Shown piece after piece: positions 1-9,892 of a stretch of 64,000 bases of DNA. The DNA is from Acetitomaculum ruminis DSM 5522 (lineage in GTDB: Bacteria > Bacillota > Clostridia > Lachnospirales > Lachnospiraceae): NCBI RefSeq assembly GCF_900112085.1, contig NZ_FOJY01000001.1, positions 186,001-250,000 on the forward strand, given 5' to 3'. Position 1 is the first letter of the stretch. Every line of letters begins with the position of its first letter. A program made the position numbers and the translations under genes. The notes beneath the pieces are model-generated. The model was given only the letters and a program-made list of their open reading frames with translations, did not search any database and had not been told where the DNA came from.

Positions 1-230
1 GAATTTCATCCCTGATTATGGGTATTATTACTTTCTTTGTGTATAAAGGTATATATATGGTTATTAAGGTAAATATTATCGCAACAATTGTTGCTATTTT
101 TGTAGCAATGGTTGTTTATGCGGTATGCCTCTTAAAACTTAAGGGCTTTACAAGGGAAGAACTGTTAGATATTCCAAAGGGAAGAACCATAGTCAAGCTT
201 GCAACAAAGTTTCATTTACTAACTGATTAG
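1..230 (+). CDS. C-terminal end of a MurJ/SpoVB-type polysaccharide flippase (partial)
   Basis: The reading frame is open from the left edge (in frame from base 3), so the first visible ATG at 18 is internal and the gene starts outside the window. About 75 residues remain. They hold one or two strongly hydrophobic helices followed by a charged tail containing LKGFTREELLDIPKG. A tail of the form 'LxGfsxeeLlxlPkG' is typical of SpoVB/MurJ-like members of the MATE/MOP exporter superfamily, which flip lipid-linked sugars across the membrane. Family assignment rests on that short tail only, so the exact substrate is unknown. The stop lies 20 bases before the next gene, consistent with cotranscription. 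Confidence 0.6.
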   Translation, partial: ISSLIMGIITFFVYKGIYMVIKVNIIATIVAIFVAMVVYAVCLLKLKGFTREELLDIPKGRTIVKLATKFHLLTD

Positions 231-250
231 TACAGGAGAAATAAGGGTTA

Positions 251-1516
251 ATGGACAAAAGCAAAACCAAAGTTATAGTTCTTGGCGGTGGAGCCGCAGG
301 TTTGGTAGCTGCTATTTCAGCTGCCAGAGCAGGAGCTGAAGTTACAATAATTGAACACAAAGACAGGGTTGGAAAGAAGATATTATCAACCGGTAATGGT
401 CGTTGTAATATGACAAACATTAACCAGGGAGTCGAACACTATTTTGGTGAAAATCCTGATTTTGTAAGAGGGGCATTTGAAAATCTGGATGCCTTTCATA
501 CCGTTCAGTTTTTTAATGAGCTGGGTATTCTTACAAAAAACAGAAACGGTTATATTTATCCTAATTCTGATCAGGCTTCTTCTGTTTTGGATGTATTAAG
601 GATGGAGATTAACAGACTTAGTGTAAATGTTATCTGTAAAGTTACAATTAACAAAATTGTAAAACAGGGTGCAGGTTTTACTCTTACCGGATTTGGATTT
701 TCCTATTATTGTGATAATTTGATTATTGCAACAGGTTCAAAAGCGGTTCCTTCCACGGGTTCAGATGGAAGCGGTTACAATTTTGCCTTAAAATTTGGTC
801 ATAGAATTGTACCGGTAGTACCTGGGTTAGTGGCTCTTAAATCTCCGCAGACTTTCTTTAAAAGTATAGCTGGAGTTAGAACTGATGCTATAGTAAAATT
901 ATATGTAAATTCTACATTAGAGAGAACTGAAAAAGGAGAAATTCAACTTACAAATTATGGAATTTCAGGCATTCCTGTAATGTGTCTTAGTCGTTTTGCA
1001 GCTATTGCCTTAAATGACAAAAGCAAAGTAAGGTGTGTTATTAATTTCCTTCCTAATTTTAATACTTCAACTCTTACAAAAATGCTGGTTAAAAGAAGAA
1101 GCGAAGCTCGTTTGAAAACCTGTGAAGAATTCATGATAGGTCTTTTAAACAAAAAACTTACAAATGTAATATTAAAACTTGCAAATATAGACCTTGGTAA
1201 GAAAGCAAAGTATCTTTCTGATTCAGATTTAAGTCGTCTTGCAGATTTAATTTGTAGTTTTGAAGTAAAAATAAATGATACCAACTCCTTTGATAATGCC
1301 CAGGTTTGTGCCGGAGGCGTTGATACAAACGAAATTGACCCATATACCATGGAATCCAAAAAAGTAAAAGGTTTATATTTCGCAGGTGAAATTATTGATA
1401 TAGATGGAACCTGTGGAGGTTATAATTTACAATGGGCATGGTCATCAGGGTATACAGCAGGTGTAAATGCTGCCATAAAAAAAGTGATTTTTAATTTAGG
1501 AGAAAGACGAAAATGA
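251..1516 (+). CDS. NAD(P)/FAD-dependent oxidoreductase, BaiN/HI0933 family
   Basis: This 421-residue flavoprotein opens with a dinucleotide-binding motif (VIVLGGGAAGLVAA, residues 9-22), then DRVGKKILSTGNGRCNMTN, which is diagnostic of the HI0933/BaiN family. The C-terminal FAD contact VKGLYFAGEIIDIDGTCGGY is also present. Family members are cytosolic flavin oxidoreductases; BaiN is implicated in bile-acid transformation in some gut clostridia, but most members have no proven substrate. Length is normal. The ATG at 251 follows an AGGAGAAA ribosome-binding site. The stop overlaps the next start by four bases (ATGA), so the two flavoproteins are probably translationally coupled. Confidence 0.88.
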   Translation: MDKSKTKVIVLGGGAAGLVAAISAARAGAEVTIIEHKDRVGKKILSTGNGRCNMTNINQGVEHYFGENPDFVRGAFENLDAFHTVQFFNELGILTKNRNGYIYPNSDQASSVLDVLRMEINRLSVNVICKVTINKIVKQGAGFTLTGFGFSYYCDNLIIATGSKAVPSTGSDGSGYNFALKFGHRIVPVVPGLVALKSPQTFFKSIAGVRTDAIVKLYVNSTLERTEKGEIQLTNYGISGIPVMCLSRFAAIALNDKSKVRCVINFLPNFNTSTLTKMLVKRRSEARLKTCEEFMIGLLNKKLTNVILKLANIDLGKKAKYLSDSDLSRLADLICSFEVKINDTNSFDNAQVCAGGVDTNEIDPYTMESKKVKGLYFAGEIIDIDGTCGGYNLQWAWSSGYTAGVNAAIKKVIFNLGERRK

Positions 1517-3123
1517 TTAGGATTAGCTCTTTAAAGATACCTGTTGAAAATAATAGTAAGAATGCCATTGTAAAAAAATGTGCAAGAAATTTAAAAATAA
1601 AAGAAGATGACATACAAGATATAAGTTTAGTTAAAAAGTCTATTGATGCAAGAGATAAAGAAAATTGTCTTTATGTATATACCATAGATGTAAAAATAAA
1701 AAACAGGCAAAAAGAAGAATCATTGGTAAAAAAATTAAAAAAAAATAATATTGTCCTGGCGAAAGCTACCTGCTATAAACTACCTTCTAATGGCTCAAAT
1801 CCTTTAAAATCAAGGCCTGTGATAGTTGGCAGCGGTCCGGCAGGACTTTTTTGTGCTTTAATGCTTTCAAAGGCAGGTTTTTCTCCCATTGTATTAGAAA
1901 GAGGAAAGGATGTAGATGAAAGAAGCAGAGATGTAGAACTTTTATTTGAAAAAGGGATACTAAATACCAGATCAAATGTTTCTTTTGGCGAGGGCGGTGC
2001 AGGTACATTTTCTGATGGGAAATTAAATACCATGGTTAAAGATAAATTCGGAAGGAATCGTTTTGTTTTAGAAGAATTTGTAAAACATGGGGCAAAAAAA
2101 GAAATTCTTTATGATAACAAACCTCACCTTGGAACAGATGTATTAAAAGATGTTGTAAAAGGTATTCGTCAGGAGATAATTTCACTGGGAGGAGAGTTTT
2201 ATTTTTCCAATACATTACTGGATTTTAAGGAAAAAAACGGTCAAATAACTACAGCTGTTATAGAAATGAATAATGGACAGATTGAGGAACTTGATTGCCA
2301 GGTTTTGGTTTTAGCACTGGGGCATTCGGCAAGAGATACATTTGAGATGTTAAAAAACAGGGGACTGAATATGGAAAAGAAAGCCTTTGCCGTTGGAGTC
2401 AGAATTGAACATCCTGCAATAATGATAAACGAATCAATGTATGGCAAAAAAAATGCAAAAATATTACCTACTGCAAGTTATAAATTAACCTATAACAGCA
2501 ATGGAAGAGGAGTTTATTCGTTTTGTATGTGTCCAGGAGGATATGTTGTAAATGCCTCAACGGAAGAAGGAAGAATATGTGTCAATGGAATGAGTTATTC
2601 TAAAAGAGATGGTGAGAATTCTAATTCTGCATTGGTTGTCACCGTAAAAGAAGATGATTTTAAGGGTAATGATGTTTTAGCAGGCATGTATTTTCAAAGA
2701 GAACTTGAAGAAAAAGCTTTTACGGAAGGTAATGGAAAAATTCCCCTTCAAACCCTTAAAGATTTTAAGAATAATGAGAAAACAACTGTTTTAGGAGAAG
2801 TAAAGCCATCTGTAAAAGGTGGATATTCTTTTGCAAATCTAAGAAATGTGTTACCTGAATTTATTTGTCAGCTTTTATGTGAAGGAATTTCAGATTTTGA
2901 TAAGCATATAAAAGGCTATGGCAGGGAAGATGCATTACTTTCAGCTGTAGAAAGCAGAACTTCATCCCCTGTTAGAATTTTAAGAGATGGTGATTTTGAA
3001 AGCAACATTAAAGGCATATATCCTTGTGGAGAAGGTGCTGGTTATGCTGGAGGTATAACTTCAGCAGCAATGGATGGAATAAAGACAGCAGAAGCTATTA
3101 TTAAAAAGTATTATCCAGTTTAG
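1513..3123 (+). CDS. FAD-dependent dehydrogenase of the COG2509 type
   Basis: The protein has 536 residues. About 95 N-terminal residues form a small lysine-rich alpha/beta domain, followed by a Rossmann FAD motif (VIVGSGPAGLFCA, around residues 103-115), NVSFGEGGAGTFSDGKL, and a C-terminal FAD segment ending YPCGEGAGYAGGITSAAMDG. This arrangement matches the uncharacterised FAD-dependent dehydrogenases of COG2509, found next to HI0933-type flavoproteins in many clostridia. No substrate is known. Its ATG overlaps the upstream stop by four bases. A strong bidirectional terminator follows 9 bases after the stop, so it ends its operon. Confidence 0.85.
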   Translation: MIRISSLKIPVENNSKNAIVKKCARNLKIKEDDIQDISLVKKSIDARDKENCLYVYTIDVKIKNRQKEESLVKKLKKNNIVLAKATCYKLPSNGSNPLKSRPVIVGSGPAGLFCALMLSKAGFSPIVLERGKDVDERSRDVELLFEKGILNTRSNVSFGEGGAGTFSDGKLNTMVKDKFGRNRFVLEEFVKHGAKKEILYDNKPHLGTDVLKDVVKGIRQEIISLGGEFYFSNTLLDFKEKNGQITTAVIEMNNGQIEELDCQVLVLALGHSARDTFEMLKNRGLNMEKKAFAVGVRIEHPAIMINESMYGKKNAKILPTASYKLTYNSNGRGVYSFCMCPGGYVVNASTEEGRICVNGMSYSKRDGENSNSALVVTVKEDDFKGNDVLAGMYFQRELEEKAFTEGNGKIPLQTLKDFKNNEKTTVLGEVKPSVKGGYSFANLRNVLPEFICQLLCEGISDFDKHIKGYGREDALLSAVESRTSSPVRILRDGDFESNIKGIYPCGEGAGYAGGITSAAMDGIKTAEAIIKKYYPV

Positions 3124-3131
3124 ATATAATT

Positions 3132-3177
3132 TGATTATCCCCGTTTACAGCTAATAAACAGGGATAATCATTTTTTA
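3132..3177. terminator. Bidirectional intrinsic terminator
   Basis: TGATTATCCC (3132-3141) pairs with GGGATAATCA (3161-3170); inner bases GTTT/AAAC extend the stem. A run of T follows on the plus strand. It sits between the ends of two convergent genes and can serve both. Confidence 0.9.
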
Positions 3178-4032
3178 TTAAAATAATTCAATTATTTTTT
3201 TGTTTCCTTTATGGATTATTTCATCGGCTTTATCTCCCAGTATTTTCTTTAAATAGTCAACTTCAGATAATAAGCCATTTTTGTGAGGTACATTAACAGA
3301 CCCGGCATCGCTTCCACTGGCAATATAACAGCCGGAATTTGCAGCTTTTCTAATATTGTTTTCTTGAAGTTTCAGTATTTTTAATATTACATTTTTATCA
3401 AAATCTTTAATGTTTTCAACGGCTTTAACCGGTGTCAGAGTAGGAACCCAGACAATTTCGGTTTTTGATAGCAATTCTATACATTCATCATCCATGAAAA
3501 ATCCATGTTCTATTGAGGAAACGCCGGCCTTAATGGCTGCCTTGATTTTGTCTTTGCCATTGCAATGAGCCATGACATTTAGGCCTTTTTTATGAGCTAT
3601 ATTTACCATGTTTTTTAACTCTTCTTCAGAAATGTGATATTCAGAAATTTTCCCATATTCGTTATAATCCATAATTCCTGAAATCATTACTTTTATAAAA
3701 TCAGCTCCATTATTATAGGCATTATTCACCAGATTTTTGTAATCCTTCATGTTTTCAAAGGATTTTCCAAGTATTGAACCGTAATAACCCTTTTTATGTA
3801 TTGCAAAGACAGGAGATTTGTATGTAAGACTGATTTTTTTTGAAATATCTTTAGCGATTATACTTGCTCCCCACTTGTCTCCACCTTCTCTAAAATATTC
3901 AATGCCTGCTTCCTTGTAGGCAATTATATTTTGATATATTGCATCTTCATTACATTTATCTTTATGAGTTTCTAAAGCCAGTTTATAATTAATTCCATTT
4001 AAGGCAATATGTCCGTGACATTCACAGTACAT
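3178..4032 (-). CDS. Metal-dependent amidohydrolase
   Basis: This 284-residue cytosolic TIM-barrel hydrolase shows the ordered metal ligands of the amidohydrolase superfamily: HGH near the N-terminus (residues 6-8), a lysine in FIKVMISG that is likely carboxylated, AHCNG, IEHGFF, and the C-terminal GSDAG. This pattern resembles imidazolonepropionase/prolidase-like amidohydrolases. It is shorter than most of them (about 380-450 residues) because the usual N-terminal beta-sandwich is missing. Substrate cannot be told from sequence. It is a single-gene minus-strand unit with ATG preceded by GGAGGAAGAAAA. It diverges from mutS and converges with the flavoprotein operon. Confidence 0.8.
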   Translation of the reverse strand: MYCECHGHIALNGINYKLALETHKDKCNEDAIYQNIIAYKEAGIEYFREGGDKWGASIIAKDISKKISLTYKSPVFAIHKKGYYGSILGKSFENMKDYKNLVNNAYNNGADFIKVMISGIMDYNEYGKISEYHISEEELKNMVNIAHKKGLNVMAHCNGKDKIKAAIKAGVSSIEHGFFMDDECIELLSKTEIVWVPTLTPVKAVENIKDFDKNVILKILKLQENNIRKAANSGCYIASGSDAGSVNVPHKNGLLSEVDYLKKILGDKADEIIHKGNKKIIELF

Positions 4033-4063
4033 TTTTCTTCCTCCATTTTGTTGATTATTGTCA

Positions 4064-4085
4064 GATTATAAAGAAAATTATAATC
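4064..4085. repeat. Inverted repeat in the amidohydrolase-mutS intergenic region
   Basis: GATTATAA and TTATAATC are perfect inverted arms with a 6-base spacer (AGAAAA). On the minus strand the repeat contains TATAAT, so it may be an operator overlapping the -10 of the amidohydrolase promoter. Function is inferred only from symmetry and position. Confidence 0.4.
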
Positions 4086-4128
4086 AAGAAGACATATATT
4101 TTCAATGTTTTTACCCTTTTATTTAAGG

Positions 4129-4157
4129 TTGAATAGTTTTTTGAAATACTCTATAAT
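4129..4157 (+). promoter_or_regulatory. Sigma-A-type promoter of mutS
   Basis: TTGAAT (4129-4134), a 17-base spacer, then TATAAT (4152-4157). Transcription should begin near 4164. That makes the in-frame TTG at 4163 an unlikely start and favours the TTG at 4202. Confidence 0.75.
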
Positions 4158-4201
4158 CATGGTTGAATGTTAATCAGGAATTTAGAAAGGAAGGCAAAGA
4201 A

Positions 4202-6823
4202 TTGGCTGAATTATCACCAATGATGCAAAATTATTTACGTACAAAGTCAGAATACAGTGATTGTATTCTTTTTTACCGTTTAGGGGACTTTTACGAAATG
4301 TTTTTCGATGATGCCATTACTGCATCAAAGGAATTAGAGATAACTTTAACAGGAAAAAACTGTGGACTTGAAGAAAGAGCACCAATGTGTGGCGTTCCTC
4401 ATCATGCGGTTGATTCATATTTGAATAAATTAGTATCAAAGGGTTACAAAGTTGCTATTTGTGAGCAGTTAGAAGACCCTAAAACTACAAAAGGTATTGT
4501 TAAAAGAGATGTAATAAGAGTTGTAACTCCCGGCACAAATCTCAGCATGGAAGCCTTAGATGAGAAAAAAAATAATTATATAATGTGTATTGCAAAAGTT
4601 GGAGATATTTTCGGTATTGCTACCTGTGATGTTTCTACGGGAGATTTTTTTGTTACCAGCACAGATTCTTTAAATAAGGTTTTGGATGAAATTACCAAGT
4701 TTTCACCAGCAGAATTAGTAGCTAATGATGCACTTATAATTAGTGGAATTGATTTTAGTGATTTGAAATTCAGGCTTGGAGTAATGGTTTATCCCTTAAA
4801 ACCTGAATTTTTTGATGAAGAAAGATGTCAGAAAGTGATAGATGAGCATTTTGAAAATAACAATCTTTTAAAATCAGAAAATAATGATGCTCAGATGCTT
4901 ATTTTATCCGGTGGAGGTCTTTTGCTTTATCTTTTAGATACTCAAAAGACTTCTCTTACACATATTACAAAAATAATTGAGTACAATACTAATGCTTTTA
5001 TGGTTTTAGATACATCTACCAGAAGAAATCTTGAACTGACTGAAACCTTAAGGGAAAAACAAAAGCATGGTACTTTGCTGTGGGTTTTGGATAAAACAAA
5101 AACAGCCATGGGAGCCAGACTTTTAAGAAGTTATATAGAACAGCCCCTTATAAAAAAATCAGAGATTGAACATAGATTGGATGCCATTGATGAATTTAAT
5201 AACAGACCTATAGACAGAGATGAAATAAGAGAATATTTAAACAGAATCTATGATCTTGAAAGACTTATCAGTAGGATTTGCTATTATAATGCATCTCCAA
5301 GGGATTTGATAGCTTTTGCCAATTCATTGTCCATGCTTGAACCTATTAAAGTTCTTTTAAAAGATTTTAATTCTGATTTTGTAAAAGAAATTTTTGAGCA
5401 TTTAGATCCGTTAAAGGATATTAAAGAACTTGTTGAAAATGCAATCGTTCCTGAACCTCCTATTTCAGTAAAAGAGGGAGGTATTATTAAAGACGGTTAT
5501 AATGAAATGGTTGATGAATATAAAAGAGCCAAAACCGATGGTAAAAAATGGCTCTTGGATATTGAGGAAAAAGAGAAAGAAAAGACCGGAATTAAAAGCC
5601 TGAAAATTAAATATAATAAAGTATTCGGATATTATATTGAGGTGACAAATACTTATAAAGATATGGTGCCTGAGGAGTATATCAGAAAGCAGACACTTAC
5701 TAACGCTGAAAGATTTATTACACCGGAACTTAAAGAGTTAGAAGATAAAATATTAGGTGCTCAGGAGAAGTTATATTCTCTAGAATATGAATTATTCAGC
5801 GATATTAGAAAGAAAATAGCGAAAGAAGTTGTAAGGGTACAAAATACTGCAAGAGCTGTGGCAAGGCTTGATGTTTTTGCCTCATTGTCTTATGTTGCCA
5901 TGAAAAATGATTATGTAAGACCAAAAATCTCAAATGATGGAGAAATTGACATAAAAAACGGCCGTCATCCGGTTGTTGAACAAATGACAAAATCAGGAGT
6001 ATTTGTTTCTAATGATACTTATTTGAATAATAAGGAAAATCGTCTTGCTATCATTACAGGTCCTAATATGGCAGGTAAGTCCACCTATATGAGACAAGTA
6101 TCTCTTATAGTTTTGATGGCTCAAATTGGAAGCTTTGTTCCTGCTCAAAAGGCGAAAATTGCTATTGTTGACAGAATATTTACAAGGGTTGGTGCATCAG
6201 ATGATTTAGCCAGTGGGCAGTCGACTTTTATGGTTGAAATGAATGAAGTAGCAGAAATCCTCAATAATGCCACGAAGAAAAGCCTTCTTATTCTGGATGA
6301 AATCGGAAGGGGAACCAGTACTTATGACGGACTTAGTATAGCCTGGGCTGTTGCAGAATATATTGCTGATGATAAAAAACTTGGAGCAAAAACACTTTTT
6401 GCAACCCATTATCATGAGCTTACAGAATTAGAAGGAAGACTCCCTAATGTGAATAATTATTGCATAGCAGTAAAAGAACAGGGAGATGACATAATCTTTT
6501 TAAGAAAGATAATTAAAGGTGGAGCTGATAAGAGTTATGGAATACAGGTTGCCAAATTAGCCGGTATTCCCAAAGTTGTAATTGACAGAGCAAAAGAAAT
6601 TTCAAAAGCACTTACTGAAAATGACTTGAATAAAGATATGACGGATAATATTTCTCTGGAGGCTCTTGAAAATAATGAAAATTACCAACAGCTTTCTTTA
6701 TTTGAGGAGGAAAAATCGTCAGAAATGAAAGTGGCAGATAAAATTCGTGAATTGGATTTATTTTCCTTAACGCCCATTGATGCCATTAATTTATTGAATG
6801 ATTTAAAAAAGGAACTTTCGTAA
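4202..6823 (+). CDS. mutS: DNA mismatch repair protein MutS
   Basis: MutS recognises mismatches and short loops as a clamp-forming dimer. It begins at the mismatch-reading domain: LSPMMQNYLRTK followed by DCILFYRLGDFYEMFF, which contains the Phe-x-Glu mismatch wedge (FYEMF). The ABC-type ATPase is C-terminal, with Walker A GPNMAGKST at residues 620-628, Walker B LLILDEIGRGTS, and the ATHYHEL switch. Length is about 873 residues, normal for MutS1. I chose the TTG at 4202 because AAAGGAAGG lies 7 bases upstream and the promoter -10 is at 4152-4157. A longer form from TTG 4163 has no leader for a ribosome site. mutL follows after 48 bases. Confidence 0.95.
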   Translation: MAELSPMMQNYLRTKSEYSDCILFYRLGDFYEMFFDDAITASKELEITLTGKNCGLEERAPMCGVPHHAVDSYLNKLVSKGYKVAICEQLEDPKTTKGIVKRDVIRVVTPGTNLSMEALDEKKNNYIMCIAKVGDIFGIATCDVSTGDFFVTSTDSLNKVLDEITKFSPAELVANDALIISGIDFSDLKFRLGVMVYPLKPEFFDEERCQKVIDEHFENNNLLKSENNDAQMLILSGGGLLLYLLDTQKTSLTHITKIIEYNTNAFMVLDTSTRRNLELTETLREKQKHGTLLWVLDKTKTAMGARLLRSYIEQPLIKKSEIEHRLDAIDEFNNRPIDRDEIREYLNRIYDLERLISRICYYNASPRDLIAFANSLSMLEPIKVLLKDFNSDFVKEIFEHLDPLKDIKELVENAIVPEPPISVKEGGIIKDGYNEMVDEYKRAKTDGKKWLLDIEEKEKEKTGIKSLKIKYNKVFGYYIEVTNTYKDMVPEEYIRKQTLTNAERFITPELKELEDKILGAQEKLYSLEYELFSDIRKKIAKEVVRVQNTARAVARLDVFASLSYVAMKNDYVRPKISNDGEIDIKNGRHPVVEQMTKSGVFVSNDTYLNNKENRLAIITGPNMAGKSTYMRQVSLIVLMAQIGSFVPAQKAKIAIVDRIFTRVGASDDLASGQSTFMVEMNEVAEILNNATKKSLLILDEIGRGTSTYDGLSIAWAVAEYIADDKKLGAKTLFATHYHELTELEGRLPNVNNYCIAVKEQGDDIIFLRKIIKGGADKSYGIQVAKLAGIPKVVIDRAKEISKALTENDLNKDMTDNISLEALENNENYQQLSLFEEEKSSEMKVADKIRELDLFSLTPIDAINLLNDLKKELS

Positions 6824-6871
6824 AAACAGACAAATTTCAGGTTTCCACTTTAATTAAACAGGAGAAGATAT

Positions 6872-8935
6872 ATGGGAATAATTCAATTAGATAAATTTAC
6901 AATTGATAAAATTGCAGCAGGAGAAGTTATAGAAAGACCTTCTTCTGTTGTTAAGGAGCTGGTAGAAAACTCAATAGATGCCGGTTCCGGCGCTATTACC
7001 ATAGAAATAAAAAACGGCGGGATAGACCTTATTAGAATCACGGATAATGGCTGTGGCATAGAAAAAGATGAGGTTGAAAAGGCTTTTTTACGCCATGCTA
7101 CCAGTAAAATAAAAGATGCCACAGATTTATTTGACCTGAATTATCTGGGATTTAGAGGTGAAGCCTTAGCCAGTATCTGTGCCATTTCAAAAGTCGAATT
7201 AATTACCAAAACGGCTATGGAAATGATAGGGGTAAGATATGTAAATGAAGGTGGAGAAATAATCCAACATGAGGAAATCGGGGCTCCGGAGGGTACTACT
7301 TTTATTATCAGAGACATATTTTTTAATACTCCGGTTAGAAAAAAATTTTTGAAATCTCCTCAGACTGAAGCGTCCTATATTAGTGCAATTGTTGAAAGAC
7401 TGGCACTTTCAAATCCAGATATATCCTTTAAGCTTATAGTCAATGGCAATACAAAACTTCATACTTTTGGTAATGGGAATCTTAAAGATGTTATTTATAA
7501 CATTTATGGTAGAGATATTGCGAAAAACCTTTATGAAGTTAATTTTTCTTTAGAACATTACAGTCTTACAGGATATGTGGGAAAACCTGCTATTACAAGG
7601 GGGAACAGAAATTTTGAAAACTATTTTATAAATGGAAGATATGTTAAAAACAGCATTATATCAAAGGCCATAGAAGATGCTTATAAGCCCTTTATTATGC
7701 AACATAAATATCCATTTACAGCAATGTTATTTGAGATAGACGGAAATTATGTAGATGTTAATGTTCATCCTTCCAAATTAGAAGTACGATTTTTTGAAGG
7801 CTCTTTTCTTTATGATGAAATTTATAAAGCAATTTCTTCAAGCCTGACTCAAAAAAATCTTATTCCAGAAGTATCCTTTAAGAATAAGGAAATCAGAGAA
7901 GAAAAAGAATTTGTAAAATCACCGGAACCTTTTGAAAAAAACCGTATATCCATGATTCAAAAAGAAAGAAAACAAAACTTGGATATAATAAAGGAAGCGG
8001 AGAAAAATGATAAGAATATCCTTCTTGAAATAGGAAAAGAATTAGTAAATAATAATACACAACCCTATAATTTTATTAAGAACTCTGATAATTTAGATAA
8101 TAATAAAATTTTTAATTCGGACAATGTTTTAACAAAAGAAGAGAATAAACTTTTTGAAAGTACTTATGATAAACCGTATGTTAAAGTTGAAACAGATGAA
8201 GTAAAGGTAGAAAAAAAGGAAAATGCCTTAGATGTTGAATTATCAAATGCGGTGCTTGATGAAAAGATAATTAAAGCAGCTAAACAGGAGGAAATTGTTG
8301 ATTTTCTTAATGAAAACAATAATAATGATATCGAACAGGCTAAATTAAGTACAAAAGGTTTGGTAAAAATTGTGGGACAGATTTTTCAAACCTATTGGAT
8401 AATACAATATAAAGATGAAATGCTGATTATTGATCAGCATGCAGCCCACGAAAAAGTTCTATATGAAGAAATGATGAAAAAATATAATAATAACGAAGTG
8501 ATGTCTTCTCCTTTGCTGATTCCTGAAATGCTTTCTTTAACAAGTACAGAAGAGGAAGTATTGATTAATAATATGGATTCTTTTAAAGAATTAGGGTATG
8601 AAATTGAACCTTTAGGAGATAGAGAATTTGCAGTTAAAGCCGTACCTTTTAATCTTTTGGGGATAAATACTAGGGAGATGTTTTTTGACATTCTAGCCGG
8701 TTTATCTGATGAGATATCACCTAAAGATACAAGTGTACTTATTACGGAAAAACTTGCTTCCATGTCTTGTAAAGCAGCAGTAAAAGGGAATACAGAGTTA
8801 TCAACAATGGAACTGACGGCATTATTTGAAAAGATGTTGGCTTTGGATAATCCATATAATTGCCCACACGGGAGACCTACAATGATATCCATGACAAAAT
8901 ACGAAATTGAGAAGAAATTTAAAAGGATTGTATGA
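6872..8935 (+). CDS. mutL: DNA mismatch repair endonuclease MutL
   Basis: MutL couples MutS recognition to strand incision. The N-terminal GHKL ATPase has IAAGEVIERPSSVVKELVEN, DNGCGI and FRGEAL. A low-complexity acidic/asparagine-rich linker covers roughly residues 340-490. The C-terminal domain carries the endonuclease metal motif DQHAAHEKVLYEE (from residue 521), SCKAAVKGN and CPHGRP. These show it is the nicking type found in bacteria without MutH/Dam-directed repair. It has 687 residues, with ATG 6872 after CAGGAGAAG. It lies between mutS and miaA, the usual clostridial order. Confidence 0.95.
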   Translation: MGIIQLDKFTIDKIAAGEVIERPSSVVKELVENSIDAGSGAITIEIKNGGIDLIRITDNGCGIEKDEVEKAFLRHATSKIKDATDLFDLNYLGFRGEALASICAISKVELITKTAMEMIGVRYVNEGGEIIQHEEIGAPEGTTFIIRDIFFNTPVRKKFLKSPQTEASYISAIVERLALSNPDISFKLIVNGNTKLHTFGNGNLKDVIYNIYGRDIAKNLYEVNFSLEHYSLTGYVGKPAITRGNRNFENYFINGRYVKNSIISKAIEDAYKPFIMQHKYPFTAMLFEIDGNYVDVNVHPSKLEVRFFEGSFLYDEIYKAISSSLTQKNLIPEVSFKNKEIREEKEFVKSPEPFEKNRISMIQKERKQNLDIIKEAEKNDKNILLEIGKELVNNNTQPYNFIKNSDNLDNNKIFNSDNVLTKEENKLFESTYDKPYVKVETDEVKVEKKENALDVELSNAVLDEKIIKAAKQEEIVDFLNENNNNDIEQAKLSTKGLVKIVGQIFQTYWIIQYKDEMLIIDQHAAHEKVLYEEMMKKYNNNEVMSSPLLIPEMLSLTSTEEEVLINNMDSFKELGYEIEPLGDREFAVKAVPFNLLGINTREMFFDILAGLSDEISPKDTSVLITEKLASMSCKAAVKGNTELSTMELTALFEKMLALDNPYNCPHGRPTMISMTKYEIEKKFKRIV

Positions 8936-8936
8936 T

Positions 8937-9878
8937 ATGAAAAAACCTCTTGTAATATTAACCGGCCCGACGGCAGTAGGAAAAACAGCCCTTTCTATAG
9001 AGCTGGCAAAAAAAATAAATGCAAGTATTATATCTGCTGATTCAATGCAGGTTTACAAGGAAATGAACATTGGCACAGATAAGATAAAACCTGAAAATAT
9101 GGGAGGTATAAAGCATTATCTGGTAGATGAATACGAACCGGAATTTAACTTCAGTGTGTCAGTGTTTAAAGATAGAGCCAATGAATGCATCGAAGAAATA
9201 TATTCTGAAGGTAAAATCCCACTTATTGTTGGGGGAACCGGATTTTATATTCAGGCAGTATTGAAAAATGTTGATTTTACGGAAACCAATGAATCATTAG
9301 AATATAGAGCTTATCTTCAAAAATTAGAAGATAATGAAAAAGGCTGTCTTCATAATATGCTTAAAAAAATAGATGAAGAAGCTGCAGTTTCAATACATCC
9401 TAATAATGTAAAAAGAATAATAAGAGCATTGGAATATAATCATTTTACCGGTCAATTGATTTCTGAACATAATAAAAGGGAAAAAGACAGGGAGTCTCCT
9501 TATAATTATGCATATTTTTGTCTAAATGATGAGAGGCACCTTTTGTATGAAAGAATAGAAAAAAGAATAGATGAAATGATAGAGGAAGGCCTTGTTGAAG
9601 AAGTAAAAGCTTTGAAAAATAGAGGATTAAATAAAGAATTTACATCTATGAAGGGTCTTGGATATAAAGAAATTCTCGATTATCTGGATGGCGAAACCAC
9701 ATTGGAGGAAGCTTTTATTTTGCTAAAAAAAAGCACGAGACATTTCGCAAAAAGACAGCTTACATGGTTTAATCATGAAAAAGATGTAATTATGGTTAAT
9801 AAGAATGAATATAATTATGACAATAATAAAATATTAGAATATATAACAGGAATTTTAAAAGAGAAAAATATTATTTAG
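8937..9878 (+). CDS. miaA: tRNA dimethylallyltransferase MiaA
   Basis: MiaA transfers a dimethylallyl group to N6 of A37 in tRNAs that read UNN codons. The P-loop GPTAVGKT is at residues 10-17, followed by DSMQVYKEMNIGTDK and GGTGFYIQA. SMKGLGYKE and RHFAKRQLTWF lie in the C-terminal tRNA-binding part. The length is 313 residues from ATG 8937. That ATG lies one base after the mutL stop and has AAAAGGA upstream inside mutL. An upstream in-frame TTG at 8907 lacks a ribosome site and would add ten non-conserved residues. Confidence 0.95.
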   Translation: MKKPLVILTGPTAVGKTALSIELAKKINASIISADSMQVYKEMNIGTDKIKPENMGGIKHYLVDEYEPEFNFSVSVFKDRANECIEEIYSEGKIPLIVGGTGFYIQAVLKNVDFTETNESLEYRAYLQKLEDNEKGCLHNMLKKIDEEAAVSIHPNNVKRIIRALEYNHFTGQLISEHNKREKDRESPYNYAYFCLNDERHLLYERIEKRIDEMIEEGLVEEVKALKNRGLNKEFTSMKGLGYKEILDYLDGETTLEEAFILLKKSTRHFAKRQLTWFNHEKDVIMVNKNEYNYDNNKILEYITGILKEKNII

Positions 9879-9892
9879 AAAGGATTATTTTG

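Noticed and set aside
955-1359. 134-codon antisense frame within the BaiN-like gene
   Set aside because: It is a shadow of the well-conserved flavoprotein gene on the plus strand and has no start signal.
4163-4201. Longer MutS starting at TTG 4163
   Set aside because: The promoter -10 at 4152-4157 puts the transcript start at about that base, and a strong ribosome site serves the TTG at 4202.
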